This document shows, piece by piece, positions 16,128-24,280 of a stretch of 64,000 nucleotides of DNA. Position 1 is the stretch's first letter; every line of letters begins with the position of its first letter. A program made the translations under genes and the position numbers. Origin of the DNA: Myxococcus dinghuensis (GTDB lineage: Bacteria; Myxococcota; Myxococcia; Myxococcales; Myxococcaceae); contig NZ_JAKCFB010000002.1 of the NCBI RefSeq assembly GCF_024198235.1, forward strand, positions 310,001 through 374,000, given 5' to 3'. The notes beneath the pieces are model-generated. The model was not told where the DNA came from and did not search any database. It saw only the letters and a program-made list of their open reading frames with translations.

Positions 16128-17597
16128 ATGAGAACCACGCATCGTCCGCTGACCACCCTGGCCCTGGCGCTGAGCCTCTTCATGGCCGCGCTGGAGGTCA
16201 CCATCGTCTCCACGGCCATGCCCACGGTGGTGGGCGAGCTGGGAGGCATCCAGCGCTATGCGTGGGTGTTCACCGCGTACATGCTGTCTTCCACCATCAC
16301 GGTTCCCATCTACGGGAAGCTGTCGGACCTCTACGGCCGCAAGCCCATCCTGATGTTCGGAATCGTCCTGTTCCTGGTGGGCTCCATCGCCAGCGGGCTG
16401 TCGCCGTCGATGGACATGCTCATCGCCTTCCGGACGTTGCAGGGGCTGGGCGCGGGGGCCATCCAGCCGGTGGCGCTCACCATCATCGGGGACATCTACA
16501 CGCTGGAGCAGCGCGCGAAGGTGCAGGGCGCGTTCAGCGCGGTGTGGGGCGTGGCGGGGCTGGTGGGGCCGGTCACCGGCGGGCTCATCGTGAAGCACCT
16601 GAGCTGGCACTGGATCTTCTTCATCAACGTCCCCGTGGGCCTGCTGGCGCTGGCGCTCATCTCCGTCTTCTTCCACGAGCAGGTGCAGCGCCGGCAGCAG
16701 CAACTGGATTACGCGGGCGCGGCGCTGTTGAGCGTGGGCGTGGTGGCGCTGCTGTTCGGCGTGCAGGGCGTGGGGACGAACCTGTGGGGGCTGCCCATCG
16801 GGTTCGGCGTGCTGGCGCTCTTCGTCTGGGTGGAGCGCCGGGCGGCGGCCCCGGTCATCCCCATGACCATCTTCCGGCAGCCCGCCATCGCCATCTCCTC
16901 GGTGGCCGGGGCGCTGTTCTCCGCGGCGATGTTCGGGGCGACCACGTACGTGCCGCTCTACGTCCAGGCGGTGCTGGGCGCGTCCGCCACGACGGCGGGC
17001 GGGATGATCACCCCCATGATCGTCGGCTGGCCCCTGGCGGCGCTGTTCGCCGGGCGCCTGCTGCTGCGCACGGGCTTCCGGCCGCTCATCGTGGGCGGCC
17101 TGGGCCTGACGGTGGTGGGCACGGCGTTGATCGCCCTCCTGCTCAAGCCGGACGCGCCGCTGCTCGGCCTGCAGGTGGCGATGGCGCTCTTCGGCGTGGG
17201 CCTGGGCTTCTCCTCCACGGCGCTCATCATCGCGGTGCAGACCAGCGTGGGCTGGGAGCTGCGGGGCGTGGCCACCGCGAGCAACATGTTCTTCCGCACC
17301 ATCGGCGGCGCGCTGGGCGTGGGGTTGATGGGCGGGGTCATGGTGTCCCGGCTGATGGAGGACCCGACCATCCCCCTGTCCGCCGCCAACGCCCTGCTCG
17401 GGCCCGAGCGCGGCCAGCACCTGCCGGAGCCCCTGCTCAGGACGCTGAGCGGCGCGCTCACCAACGGCCTCACCTTCAACTTCTGGCTCATCTGCGGCTT
17501 CACCGTCGCCGCGTTCGTCGCCGGACTGTTCTTCCCCCGCGTGTCGCGCGCGCCGGGAACGGCCGTCCCGAGCGAGCCCACCGCCGCGCCGCACTGA
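16128..17597 (+). CDS. MFS exporter of the DHA2 (EmrB/QacA) family
   Basis: The 489-aa protein has about 14 predicted membrane spans. It carries the DHA2 motifs: LEVTIVSTAMPTV in TM1, GKLSDLYGRKP (motif A) in the 2-3 loop, and GAIQPVALTIIGD and GPVTGGLIV (motif C) in TM4-5. It is predicted to be a proton-driven multidrug or metabolite exporter of the inner membrane. No EmrA partner or adjacent TetR is present. The lipoprotein hydrolase gene lies 113 nt downstream on the same strand. Confidence 0.9.
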   Translation: MRTTHRPLTTLALALSLFMAALEVTIVSTAMPTVVGELGGIQRYAWVFTAYMLSSTITVPIYGKLSDLYGRKPILMFGIVLFLVGSIASGLSPSMDMLIAFRTLQGLGAGAIQPVALTIIGDIYTLEQRAKVQGAFSAVWGVAGLVGPVTGGLIVKHLSWHWIFFINVPVGLLALALISVFFHEQVQRRQQQLDYAGAALLSVGVVALLFGVQGVGTNLWGLPIGFGVLALFVWVERRAAAPVIPMTIFRQPAIAISSVAGALFSAAMFGATTYVPLYVQAVLGASATTAGGMITPMIVGWPLAALFAGRLLLRTGFRPLIVGGLGLTVVGTALIALLLKPDAPLLGLQVAMALFGVGLGFSSTALIIAVQTSVGWELRGVATASNMFFRTIGGALGVGLMGGVMVSRLMEDPTIPLSAANALLGPERGQHLPEPLLRTLSGALTNGLTFNFWLICGFTVAAFVAGLFFPRVSRAPGTAVPSEPTAAPH

Positions 17598-17710
17598 GGG
17601 GCCGCCCGGGAACCTCCCGCCTCCCCGAAACAGAAGTAACACGGTTTCGAATCCCAGGTGTTCTCCGGGAACCACGGTGGGCCGGGCCGTGGCTCTCCGG
17701 GAGACACCTC

Positions 17711-18550
17711 ATGTCGAAGTCGTTCTTGGCCGTCCTCGCCGTCGCCGTCCTCGCCCTCACGGGCTGCTCGGAGGACCCCGAGCCCCCCGCGCCGCCGGTG
17801 GACCGGTGGTTCACCGCGAGCGACGGCGTCCGCCTCCACTACCTGGAGGTCGCGGGACGGGGGACGCCCATCATCCTCCTGCACGGCTTCATGGGCGGCG
17901 CGGAGCCCTCCTGGATTGCCCCCGGCATCGCCCAGGTGCTGGCGGAGGAGGGCTACCGGCTCGTCATCCTCGACCAGCGGGGCCATGGAGCGAGCGACAA
18001 GCCGCACTCGGCCGCGTCCTATGGCGAGCGCAACGTCACGGACGTCATCGAGCTGATGGACGCGCTGGGCCTCCACCGCGTCCACCTGGTGGGCTATTCC
18101 ATGGGCGCGTCCATGACGCGGGTGCTGATGGCGCGCATCCCCGAGCGCATCATCAGCGCCAGCCTGGGTGGCGCGGGCGTGGAGGAGCTGGACGACGCCA
18201 TCCGCGCGGAGGCCGAGTCACGCGACCCTCGGGGCACCGACCCGGACGAGGAGCGCATCCTCGAGGCCGCCGCCGACGGCCCGCCGCCCGACATGGAGGC
18301 CATGCTGGCGCTCACCCAGGCGTGGGGGGCGTGGTGGCCGCAGGCCATCGACCTGGACTCCATCGACTTCCCGGTGCAGGCGGTGAACGGGGAGTTCGAC
18401 GCGCCCCACTCCAAGACGGTGAGGCCGGAGCGGGAGCTGGCGCGCTTCGAGAACGTCATCGTCCCGGGTCGCACGCACCTGACGACCCTCATCGACCCGC
18501 TGTACCACTCCCGCCTGCGGGACTTCCTCGCGGCGCACGACACGCCTTGA
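17711..18550 (+). CDS. Alpha/beta hydrolase lipoprotein
   Basis: The 279-aa protein has a lipoprotein signal (MSKSFLAVLAVAVLALTGCS, lipid on Cys19). The alpha/beta hydrolase fold is shown by the oxyanion segment LLHGFMGG, LDQRGHGASDKP, the nucleophile elbow GYSMGAS (Ser) and the C-terminal acid/His region ending VPGRTHLT (His). It is likely an envelope-bound esterase or haloperoxidase-like enzyme; the substrate is unknown. GGGAGAC upstream can serve as ribosome-binding site. It is convergent with the glutamate decarboxylase gene. Confidence 0.87.
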   Translation: MSKSFLAVLAVAVLALTGCSEDPEPPAPPVDRWFTASDGVRLHYLEVAGRGTPIILLHGFMGGAEPSWIAPGIAQVLAEEGYRLVILDQRGHGASDKPHSAASYGERNVTDVIELMDALGLHRVHLVGYSMGASMTRVLMARIPERIISASLGGAGVEELDDAIRAEAESRDPRGTDPDEERILEAAADGPPPDMEAMLALTQAWGAWWPQAIDLDSIDFPVQAVNGEFDAPHSKTVRPERELARFENVIVPGRTHLTTLIDPLYHSRLRDFLAAHDTP

Positions 18551-18556
18551 GGCCCC

Positions 18557-18590
18557 CGCGCCGGCGCGCGTCCCACGTCACGCCGGCGCG
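18557..18590. terminator. Bidirectional terminator hairpin
   Basis: CGCGCCGGCG (18557-18566) and CGCCGGCGCG (18581-18590) form a perfect 10-bp stem with a 14-nt loop in the 54-nt gap between the convergent hydrolase and decarboxylase stops. Confidence 0.65.
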
Positions 18591-18604
18591 GCCGTGGCAA
18601 CGGC

Positions 18605-19996
18605 TCAGTGGTGGTAGCCGGACGCCTCTTCACGCGTCATCGGCTTGCTCACCGGGTGCCGCTTGAAGTGCTCGATGGCGCCGAGGATGTCCGTCACCAG
18701 CAGCGTCGCCAGGTCCCGGCTGACGCCGTGGCGCACGAGCACGCGCTGCACCACCATGTCCTGGAGGTTGGCCGGCATGGGGTAGGCGGGCACCAGCCAG
18801 CCGCGCTCCCGCAGCCGGTCCGCCAGGTCGTAGAGCGTGAAGCCGGGCTTGAGGCCGTCCTTCATCTTCCAGCACACGCCGGGCACCCCGCCGCGCCCGT
18901 CGTACACGATGTCGAAGAGGCCGATCTGCTCGATGGCCTTCGCCATGAAGTTCGCGGTGTCGCTGCACGCCTGCTGGAGCCGGCGGTAGCCTTCCTTCCC
19001 GAGCCGCAGGAAGTTGTAGTACTGGATGACGACCTGCCCGCCCGGCCGCGAGAAGTTGAGCGCGAACGTCGGCATGTTCCCGCCCAGGTAGTCCACGCGG
19101 AAGATGAGCTCCTCCGGCAGGTCCGCGGCGTCGCGCCACACCACCCAGCCGCACCCCAGCGGCGTGAGGCCGAACTTGTGGCCGGAGGCGTTGATGGACT
19201 TCACGCGGGGGAGCTTGAAGTCCCAGACGACCTTCGGGTGGATGAACGGCGCGAGGAAGCCACCGCTGGCCGCGTCCACGTGGAGGGGGATGTCCAGGCC
19301 GGTGCGCTTCTGGAGGTCGTCCAGCGCGGCGGAGATCTCCTGCACCGGCTCGTAGATGAGGCTGTAGGTGATGCCGAGGGTGGGCACCACGCCGATGGTG
19401 TTCTCGTCGCAGTGCTTGAGCACCTCGGCCCCGGTCATCGTCATGCGGCCGGGCGCCAGCGGCACCTGCCGCAGCTCCACGTCGAAGTAGCGCGCGAACT
19501 TGTGCCAGCAGATCTGCACCGGACCGCAGACGAGGTTGGGCTTGTCCGTGGGCTTGCCCGCCTTCTGCCGCGCGAGCCTCCAGCGCCACTTGAGGGCGAG
19601 CCCCCCCAGCATGGCCGCCTCGCTGGAGCCGGTGGTGGAGCAGCCCATGGTGTTCGCCGCGTTGGGGGCGTGCCACAGGTCGGCGAGCATGTTCACGCAG
19701 CGGGTCTCGATTTCGGCCGTCTGCGGATACTCGTCCTTGTCGATCATGTTCTTGTCGAGGCACTCGTCCATGAGCTTGTGCACCTGCGGCTCGGACCAGG
19801 TCTGACAGAAGGTGGCGAGGTTCTGCCGGGAGTTGCCGTCGAGCAGCAGCTCGTCGTGGATCACCGCGTAGGCGTGCTCCGGGCTGTGCTCGTCATCCGG
19901 GATGCGGAACTTGGGCATGGGGACGGACAGGTCCGGCGACGCGTAGACGTCGTCGTTGATGCGGTCCCGGATTTCGTCTCGGCCGTGCAGGGGCAT
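18605..19996 (-). CDS. gadB: Glutamate decarboxylase
   Basis: The 463-aa protein has the length and motifs of bacterial GadA/B, a PLP enzyme converting glutamate plus a proton to GABA and CO2. Seen are [20 protein letters not shown] (phosphate/substrate region), [13 protein letters not shown] (the Asp that pairs with the PLP ring nitrogen) and [18 protein letters not shown] with the Schiff-base Lys near residue 273. The C-terminus ends GYHH; in E. coli GadB a penultimate-region His caps the active site at neutral pH, so these residues may play that role. No GABA antiporter (GadC) is adjacent. The ATG follows GAGGAGG. Confidence 0.95.
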   Translation of the reverse strand: MPLHGRDEIRDRINDDVYASPDLSVPMPKFRIPDDEHSPEHAYAVIHDELLLDGNSRQNLATFCQTWSEPQVHKLMDECLDKNMIDKDEYPQTAEIETRCVNMLADLWHAPNAANTMGCSTTGSSEAAMLGGLALKWRWRLARQKAGKPTDKPNLVCGPVQICWHKFARYFDVELRQVPLAPGRMTMTGAEVLKHCDENTIGVVPTLGITYSLIYEPVQEISAALDDLQKRTGLDIPLHVDAASGGFLAPFIHPKVVWDFKLPRVKSINASGHKFGLTPLGCGWVVWRDAADLPEELIFRVDYLGGNMPTFALNFSRPGGQVVIQYYNFLRLGKEGYRRLQQACSDTANFMAKAIEQIGLFDIVYDGRGGVPGVCWKMKDGLKPGFTLYDLADRLRERGWLVPAYPMPANLQDMVVQRVLVRHGVSRDLATLLVTDILGAIEHFKRHPVSKPMTREEASGYHH

Positions 19997-20133
19997 GGGC
20001 CCTCCTCGTGGTGAGCTGGGAAGTCATCTCTCCCGACGAGAAATGACGCCGACCGGAGGATGGGGCCTCGTTCCCGGGACCGGGGCAGGCAGGGGGGCAT
20101 CCGCCCGGTCCACCTGGAGGAAGGGACTTGCCG

Positions 20134-20174
20134 GCCTGGAGCCGGACCCGCGACACGGGACCTCGGCTCCAGGC
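20134..20174 (-). terminator. Terminator hairpin of the M4 protease gene
   Basis: GCCTGGAGCC (20134-20143) and GGCTCCAGGC (20165-20174) pair perfectly over 10 bp, starting 14 nt beyond the protease stop codon. The loop contains a smaller CCCG/CGGG stem. Confidence 0.6.
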
Positions 20175-20188
20175 GCCACGCGCGGGGA

Positions 20189-22024
20189 CTACTTCACGCC
20201 CACCGCCGCCCAGCTCTCCAGCACCGTCTTGGCCTCCGCGGAGTCCTTGCCGTAGAGGTCCTGCGCGGCCTTGTACGTGGCCTCCTTCGCCTGGGCGAAG
20301 TTGGTGGTCGGCGTCATGTAGAAGTTGAGGGCGCGCGAGTAGATCTTCAGGCCCTTCTCGATGCCGATGCCCTCCGTCACCCCTTCACCGGACGTCTTGT
20401 TCTTGCCGCCCTCGGACAGCAGGTAGAAGGCGTTGTTGGCGATGCCGGAGTTGATGTGGACGCCGCCGTTGTCCTGCGGGCCGCGGTAGCGCTTGGAGTA
20501 GTGGTCCGGCGACATGCCGTCGCTCGACGGGTCGCTCAGGTCGCGCAGGCCGTCCGTGGGGTCGCCGTTGTTCGGCGTGTACGTGTCCTCGCCCACGGTC
20601 CAGTCGAACTTCACCGCGCTGTTCTTCTGGCTGGCGTACCACTCCACGCCCACGCCCATGATGTCGCTCATCGCCTCGTTGAGGGCGCCGGACTCGTTGC
20701 GGTACTGGAGGCCCGCGGTGCGCTCGGTGAGGCCGTGGGTGATTTCGTGGCCGGCGATGTCCAGCGTGGTGAGCGAGCCGAACGTCTCGCCGTCACCGTC
20801 GCCGTAGTTCATCTTCTCGCCGTCCCAGAAGGCATTGGCGAAGTCCTCGCCCACGTGCACGTCGGAGATGAGCTTCTCGCCCTTGCCGTCGATGGAGTCG
20901 CGGCCGAGCACGTCCTTGTAGAAGTCGTAGGTCGTCTGGGCGCCGTACTGCGCGTCCACCGCGTCCTTGTTGCGCGCGGAGTCGGTCGCCTCGCCCCAGA
21001 CGTCGTTGTCGTCGGTGATGGGGGCGTTGGTCTCCCAGTCCGTGTCCGGGTTGCGGTTGAGCGCGTCGCGCGTCACCACGCCACCGCCGCGCGAGGTGTC
21101 CTCGAGCGAGTAGGTGCCGTCCTCGTTCTTCGTGCTGCCGATCTCCACCTTGCCGCTGTACTGGGTGGTGTCGTCCGCCTTGCTCGTCGTCGGCTCGGTG
21201 GGCTCCGGGGTGGGCTCGGCGCCCTCGGCGGCCAGCGTGCGCTGGGTGGACGTGCCGTGCGCGTGGTCGCCCTTCGCGTGGTGCCCCACCCCGCCCATCT
21301 GGTTGTACTGCTCCAGCAGCTTGCCGGTGTTGGCGTCGACCAGGTAGTGCATGCGGCGCGGGTCCTTGCCCTGACCCACGTCCGTGGTGTTCGACAGCTC
21401 CACGTGGAAGGCGGCGCGGTACTGGCCGTCCGCGTCCTTGAAGATGACGCGCTCGGAGACGGGCGCGCGGTCCGTGGCGCCCCCGAACTCCTTCTTCGCG
21501 AGGTCCAGCGCGTCGTCCGCGGACAGCTTCGTGGGGTTCTTGCCCAGGCCGGCGGGGACGGTGGAGACCTCGCCGGTGATGCTGTCGATCTGCCCCTGGC
21601 GGTCGAGGTGGCCGACGACCTGCTCACCGAAGACGGGGACACCCTCGCTCTTGCGGTCCATGCGGACGTGGGTCATGCCCAGGTCGTCCTGCTCCACCGC
21701 GCGCGGCGCGAAGTCCGCGGCGTTGAGGCCCGACTTGCCCGCCAGCAACTGGGACACGGTGGGCGCGGCCTGCTTCTGGAGGAAGTTCACCGTCGCCTGG
21801 ACCGCGGCCTTGCCCTCGGCGCTGTCGACGGGGACGGGACCGGACTTCACCGGCGGCGTCAGCGCGGCGGCGGTCGCCTTCACCTGCGCCGGGCGGACCT
21901 GCGCCTCGAACGAGGAGCCCTGGGAGAAGCCCACGGCCTTGTTCTTCACCTCGGAGGTCGCGGAGGAGCGCGCGTCGGAGGTGCGCGTGACGGGAAGCTT
22001 CGGGAGGTCGGCGCGAATCTTCAT
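20189..22024 (-). CDS. M4 (thermolysin) family metalloprotease with propeptide
   Basis: The 611-aa zymogen has an FTP/PepSY-like propeptide (about residues 70-270). The catalytic domain carries HEITH (GHEITHGLTERTAGL, two zinc His and Glu) and the third ligand in NEAMSDIMG. The C-terminal helical domain has the active-site His in DNGGVHINSGIANNAFYLL. It would hydrolyse proteins, plausibly of prey cells. The N-terminus (MKIRADLPKLPVTRTSDARS) has no hydrophobic core, unusual for a secreted protease, so export must use another route or a start not seen here. The gene stands alone with its own terminator. Confidence 0.92.
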   Translation of the reverse strand: MKIRADLPKLPVTRTSDARSSATSEVKNKAVGFSQGSSFEAQVRPAQVKATAAALTPPVKSGPVPVDSAEGKAAVQATVNFLQKQAAPTVSQLLAGKSGLNAADFAPRAVEQDDLGMTHVRMDRKSEGVPVFGEQVVGHLDRQGQIDSITGEVSTVPAGLGKNPTKLSADDALDLAKKEFGGATDRAPVSERVIFKDADGQYRAAFHVELSNTTDVGQGKDPRRMHYLVDANTGKLLEQYNQMGGVGHHAKGDHAHGTSTQRTLAAEGAEPTPEPTEPTTSKADDTTQYSGKVEIGSTKNEDGTYSLEDTSRGGGVVTRDALNRNPDTDWETNAPITDDNDVWGEATDSARNKDAVDAQYGAQTTYDFYKDVLGRDSIDGKGEKLISDVHVGEDFANAFWDGEKMNYGDGDGETFGSLTTLDIAGHEITHGLTERTAGLQYRNESGALNEAMSDIMGVGVEWYASQKNSAVKFDWTVGEDTYTPNNGDPTDGLRDLSDPSSDGMSPDHYSKRYRGPQDNGGVHINSGIANNAFYLLSEGGKNKTSGEGVTEGIGIEKGLKIYSRALNFYMTPTTNFAQAKEATYKAAQDLYGKDSAEAKTVLESWAAVGVK

Positions 22025-22144
22025 GGCGGGGGTCCGGGGGGAAGTAACGAGTCCGTTTCAATTCTCGGCTTCCGCGAGCCCGGGTTGTGTCCCCATGAGA
22101 GGAAAATGCACACACGCCCCGTGACGCCCGCCAACCCGCTGGAA

Positions 22145-22690
22145 TCACAGGGTTGGTGAGCGGTGGGGCACGTGCTCGTCCAGGCTGGAGTCGTTGCAGA
22201 GGATGCAGCCGGTGGCGTGCAGGTAGACCTGATGCAGCTCGCAGCGCCCGTCCTCCGGGGGGCCGCAGGGCCAGCGGAAGTCGTCGCCCTCCGGGAGGGG
22301 GACGACCTCCCGGGGGAAGCGGGCCACCATGTCCCGGACCTGCCAGAGCAGCTCCGTGAGGCGCGGACTCCCCTGGCGCAGGGCGGGGGGCAGGTGCTCC
22401 CAGCCCTCCCGGTCCAGCGCCGCGTCGAGGAGCGCCACGAGGAAGCGCTGCTGGGCCTCGAAGTCGGGGGCCGTCCAGCCCAGCTCGGACACGTCGAAGC
22501 CCACCGTGCCCAGGCCGAGGAGGAGCTGGTCGCTCTCGACGATCCAGCGGGCCAACCGCAGCTCCCAGTCCGTGCGCGCGCGGGGCATCACCGCCACGGC
22601 CAGGACGTCGAAGAAGACGGACAGGGCCCCGTTGCCGAGGTGCAGCGACGGCGCCCCGGGGCCCAGCCTGCTGGAGATGGTGTCGCCCAT
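22145..22690 (-). CDS. Hypothetical protein with C-terminal Cys/His-rich segment
   Basis: The start at 22690 (MGDTISSRLGPG) gives 181 aa. The protein is largely helical, with DWELRLARWIVESDQLLLGLG and EAQQRFLVALLDAALDREGW. The C-terminal 45 residues hold four Cys and three His (WPCGPPEDGRCELHQVYLHA, CILCNDSSL), a possible metal site. The family is not recognised. Good G/C bias in third positions supports coding. It ends 22 nt before the GFA-family gene's stop on the same strand, so the two may share a transcript. Confidence 0.65.
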   Translation of the reverse strand: MGDTISSRLGPGAPSLHLGNGALSVFFDVLAVAVMPRARTDWELRLARWIVESDQLLLGLGTVGFDVSELGWTAPDFEAQQRFLVALLDAALDREGWEHLPPALRQGSPRLTELLWQVRDMVARFPREVVPLPEGDDFRWPCGPPEDGRCELHQVYLHATGCILCNDSSLDEHVPHRSPTL

Positions 22691-22712
22691 GGGCGACGAG
22701 GCTACTCCGCCG

Positions 22713-23150
22713 TCAGGCGCGCTGGAGGGGCCAGGGCTGGGGACGCGAGCCGGCCTCCCAGTTGTCGTTGCGGCCATCCCAGTACTGGATGCTCAGCAGG
22801 GCCAGGTCCACGCCATCCAGGCAGCCCACGTTGATGGTGGCGAAGTCTCCCCCGAGCACCTCCACGTAGCCCCCGCCGAAGCACTGCACCCCGCAGCGCT
22901 GGCAGAACTTCCGGTAGTTCACGCTGGCGCCGACACGGTAGTCGCCCAGGTGCGCCTCACCGGAGATGACGCGCAGTGTCTTGGGCGGGACCTGGGTCGT
23001 GGTGCCGCCCATCTTCGTGCAGACGGTGCAGTTGCAGCGGTTGAGGGGCTGGGACAGGTCGACCTCACACTCGAACCGCACGGCGCCGCAGTGGCAACCG
23101 CCGACGTGCTTCTTCAGGTTCGGGGAGAACAGGGAGGAGGTCTCGCTCAT
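22713..23150 (-). CDS. GFA/CENP-V-family zinc protein (glutathione-dependent formaldehyde-activating-like)
   Basis: The 145-aa protein has the family Cys pattern: GGCHCGAVRFE (about residues 18-28), RCNCTVCTKMG (about 38-48) and KFCQRCGVQCFG, which bind structural and catalytic zinc in Gfa. The founding member was proposed to bind glutathione and formaldehyde, but most family members have no proven reaction. The ATG at 23150 follows a GGAG-like sequence. A TGACA-N6-TGTCA element lies 55 nt upstream and shares 19 bp with the WYL-regulator promoter at 46 kb. Confidence 0.88.
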   Translation of the reverse strand: MSETSSLFSPNLKKHVGGCHCGAVRFECEVDLSQPLNRCNCTVCTKMGGTTTQVPPKTLRVISGEAHLGDYRVGASVNYRKFCQRCGVQCFGGGYVEVLGGDFATINVGCLDGVDLALLSIQYWDGRNDNWEAGSRPQPWPLQRA

Positions 23151-23204
23151 GACAGGTGCTCCGGGGTGGGTGCGTCGTGTGAGGAGACTTATGGCCCCGG
23201 GCCG

Positions 23205-23231
23205 TGACAGGAGTATGTCAGGTTTCCTCCA
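23205..23231. promoter_or_regulatory. TGACA-N6-TGTCA inverted repeat and 19-bp element shared with the WYL-regulator promoter
   Basis: TGACA (23205-23209) and TGTCA (23216-23220) are inverted half-sites separated by 6 nt. The 19-mer GTATGTCAGGTTTCCTCCA (23213-23231) recurs exactly at 46039-46057. The element sits upstream of the minus-strand GFA gene and overlaps the last codons of the gene at 23218-23784. It is a candidate operator for the WYL/YafY-type regulator encoded at 46060. Confidence 0.5.
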
Positions 23232-23784
23232 GGCCTCCCGCGCGGCACTCGCGGAGCAGGGCCAGCAGCTCCTTCGTGGCCGCCGCGCGGAGGGCCTTGT
23301 CCTCGGGGTCCTGGCCCGCGTGCAGCACCCACGCGGTGACGAGGGCGTGACTGGCGGCGCGCGCGCGGGCCCAGGGGTCGGACTCGTCGTCCGCCGGCCC
23401 CTTCGTCGCTGCGGCCCACACCTCCGCCAGGTCACTGGCGCCATCCGCGAACGCGGCGGCGGCCGGCCGGCGCGCGAGGATGGACGCGTTGCGCAGGTCA
23501 CCCAGTCGCCCCGCGACGACGTTCGCCTGGTGTGGCCCCTGGGAGGTGTCGGCTGCCTGGGCGAAGAGGTCGGCGGCGGGCTTCGCCTCCGGGATGCGCT
23601 CGGCGAGCCGGGCGAGCCAGTCCGCGCAGACGCGGAAGGCGCGCTCCTCCGGGAAGCGGGCCGCGACCCAGCCCACCAGGGGCGCGAGGAACGCGGAGCG
23701 CCGCCAGGCGTCCTCGACGGTGTCGTAGGGGAGGTCGGAGCGCTGGAAGAGCGCGAGCAGGGCGGCGTCGACGGAATCGGGCAT
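23218..23784 (-). CDS. Hypothetical helical protein
   Basis: The start at 23784 (MPDSVDAALLALFQRSDLPY) gives 188 aa with strong coding bias. It is almost all helix, with Ala-rich segments (EPAADLFAQAADT-like and RARAASHALVTAWVLHAGQDPEDKALRAAATKELLALL). There is no signal peptide, membrane span or catalytic motif, and no family was recognised. Its 3' end overlaps the TGTCA element upstream of the GFA gene, 67 nt before that gene's start. Confidence 0.7.
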   Translation of the reverse strand: MPDSVDAALLALFQRSDLPYDTVEDAWRRSAFLAPLVGWVAARFPEERAFRVCADWLARLAERIPEAKPAADLFAQAADTSQGPHQANVVAGRLGDLRNASILARRPAAAAFADGASDLAEVWAAATKGPADDESDPWARARAASHALVTAWVLHAGQDPEDKALRAAATKELLALLRECRAGGLEET

Positions 23785-23796
23785 CGTGGAGGCGTT

Positions 23797-24135
23797 ATGC
23801 CCCAGGGCCACGCGTACCACTACGTGATGTTCGCCTCCGCGGACCTCAACGACGTCAACGGCTACTGCTTCGGAAAGAGCGCCACCGACGACACGCTGGT
23901 CGTCTGGTCCGTGGAGGACAGCCTGCCCACGCTCGAGCTGGAGCCCTTCGTCCCATGGCTCGCCAGGCAACTGGCGCCCCTGGTCAAGCAAGCCGCCACC
24001 GTGCGCAAGGTCCGCGCCGACGCGCTGGGGGATCCGCTCGCCCTGCTCCAGAACTCGCATGGCGAGGCGGCGACCCGGGCCCACGAGGAGAACGCGGCGG
24101 CCCTCGTCGCCTCCCACCCGCGGGCCCTGACGTTG
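23797..24135 (+). pseudogene. Short coding frame without a proper stop codon (possible stop-loss or frameshifted gene)
   Basis: From the ATG at 23797 the frame encodes a protein-like sequence (HYVMFASADLNDVNGYCFG, DDTLVVWSVEDSLPTLELE, PWLARQLAPLVKQAA) with very high G/C third positions. The bias disappears at about 24135, yet the frame stays open far into the downstream permease gene. A hairpin begins at 24139. The simplest reading is a gene of about 112 codons whose stop was lost (TTG at 24133-24135 is one base from TAG), or a one-base indel, since TGA occurs in the next frame at 24128-24130. No family was recognised. The start is only 12 nt from the divergent gene at 23784. Confidence 0.45.
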
Positions 24136-24138
24136 TCC

Positions 24139-24165
24139 GCTCCTGGGAAGGCCATTCCCAGGAGC
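24139..24165 (+). terminator. Perfect 11-bp hairpin after the stop-less frame
   Basis: GCTCCTGGGAA (24139-24149) and TTCCCAGGAGC (24155-24165) form a perfect stem with a 5-nt loop. It lies where the coding bias of the upstream frame ends, as expected for a terminator. There is no U-tract. Confidence 0.5.
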
Positions 24166-24280
24166 GGGCAGGAAGCCGCGCCCGGGAATGGACCGTTCCT
24201 TCTGCGGCCAGGGAGCACCTCTCGCTGGCTCGGCCCTTGCTCAAAGGAGGGCCTCGACCCCTGTCTTCCCCCGGAGCCAC

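Noticed and set aside
17672..17692. CCACGG/CCGTGG inverted repeat before the lipoprotein hydrolase gene
   Set aside because: A six-bp GC stem with a 9-nt loop is expected by chance here, and it has no clear position relative to a gene end or promoter.
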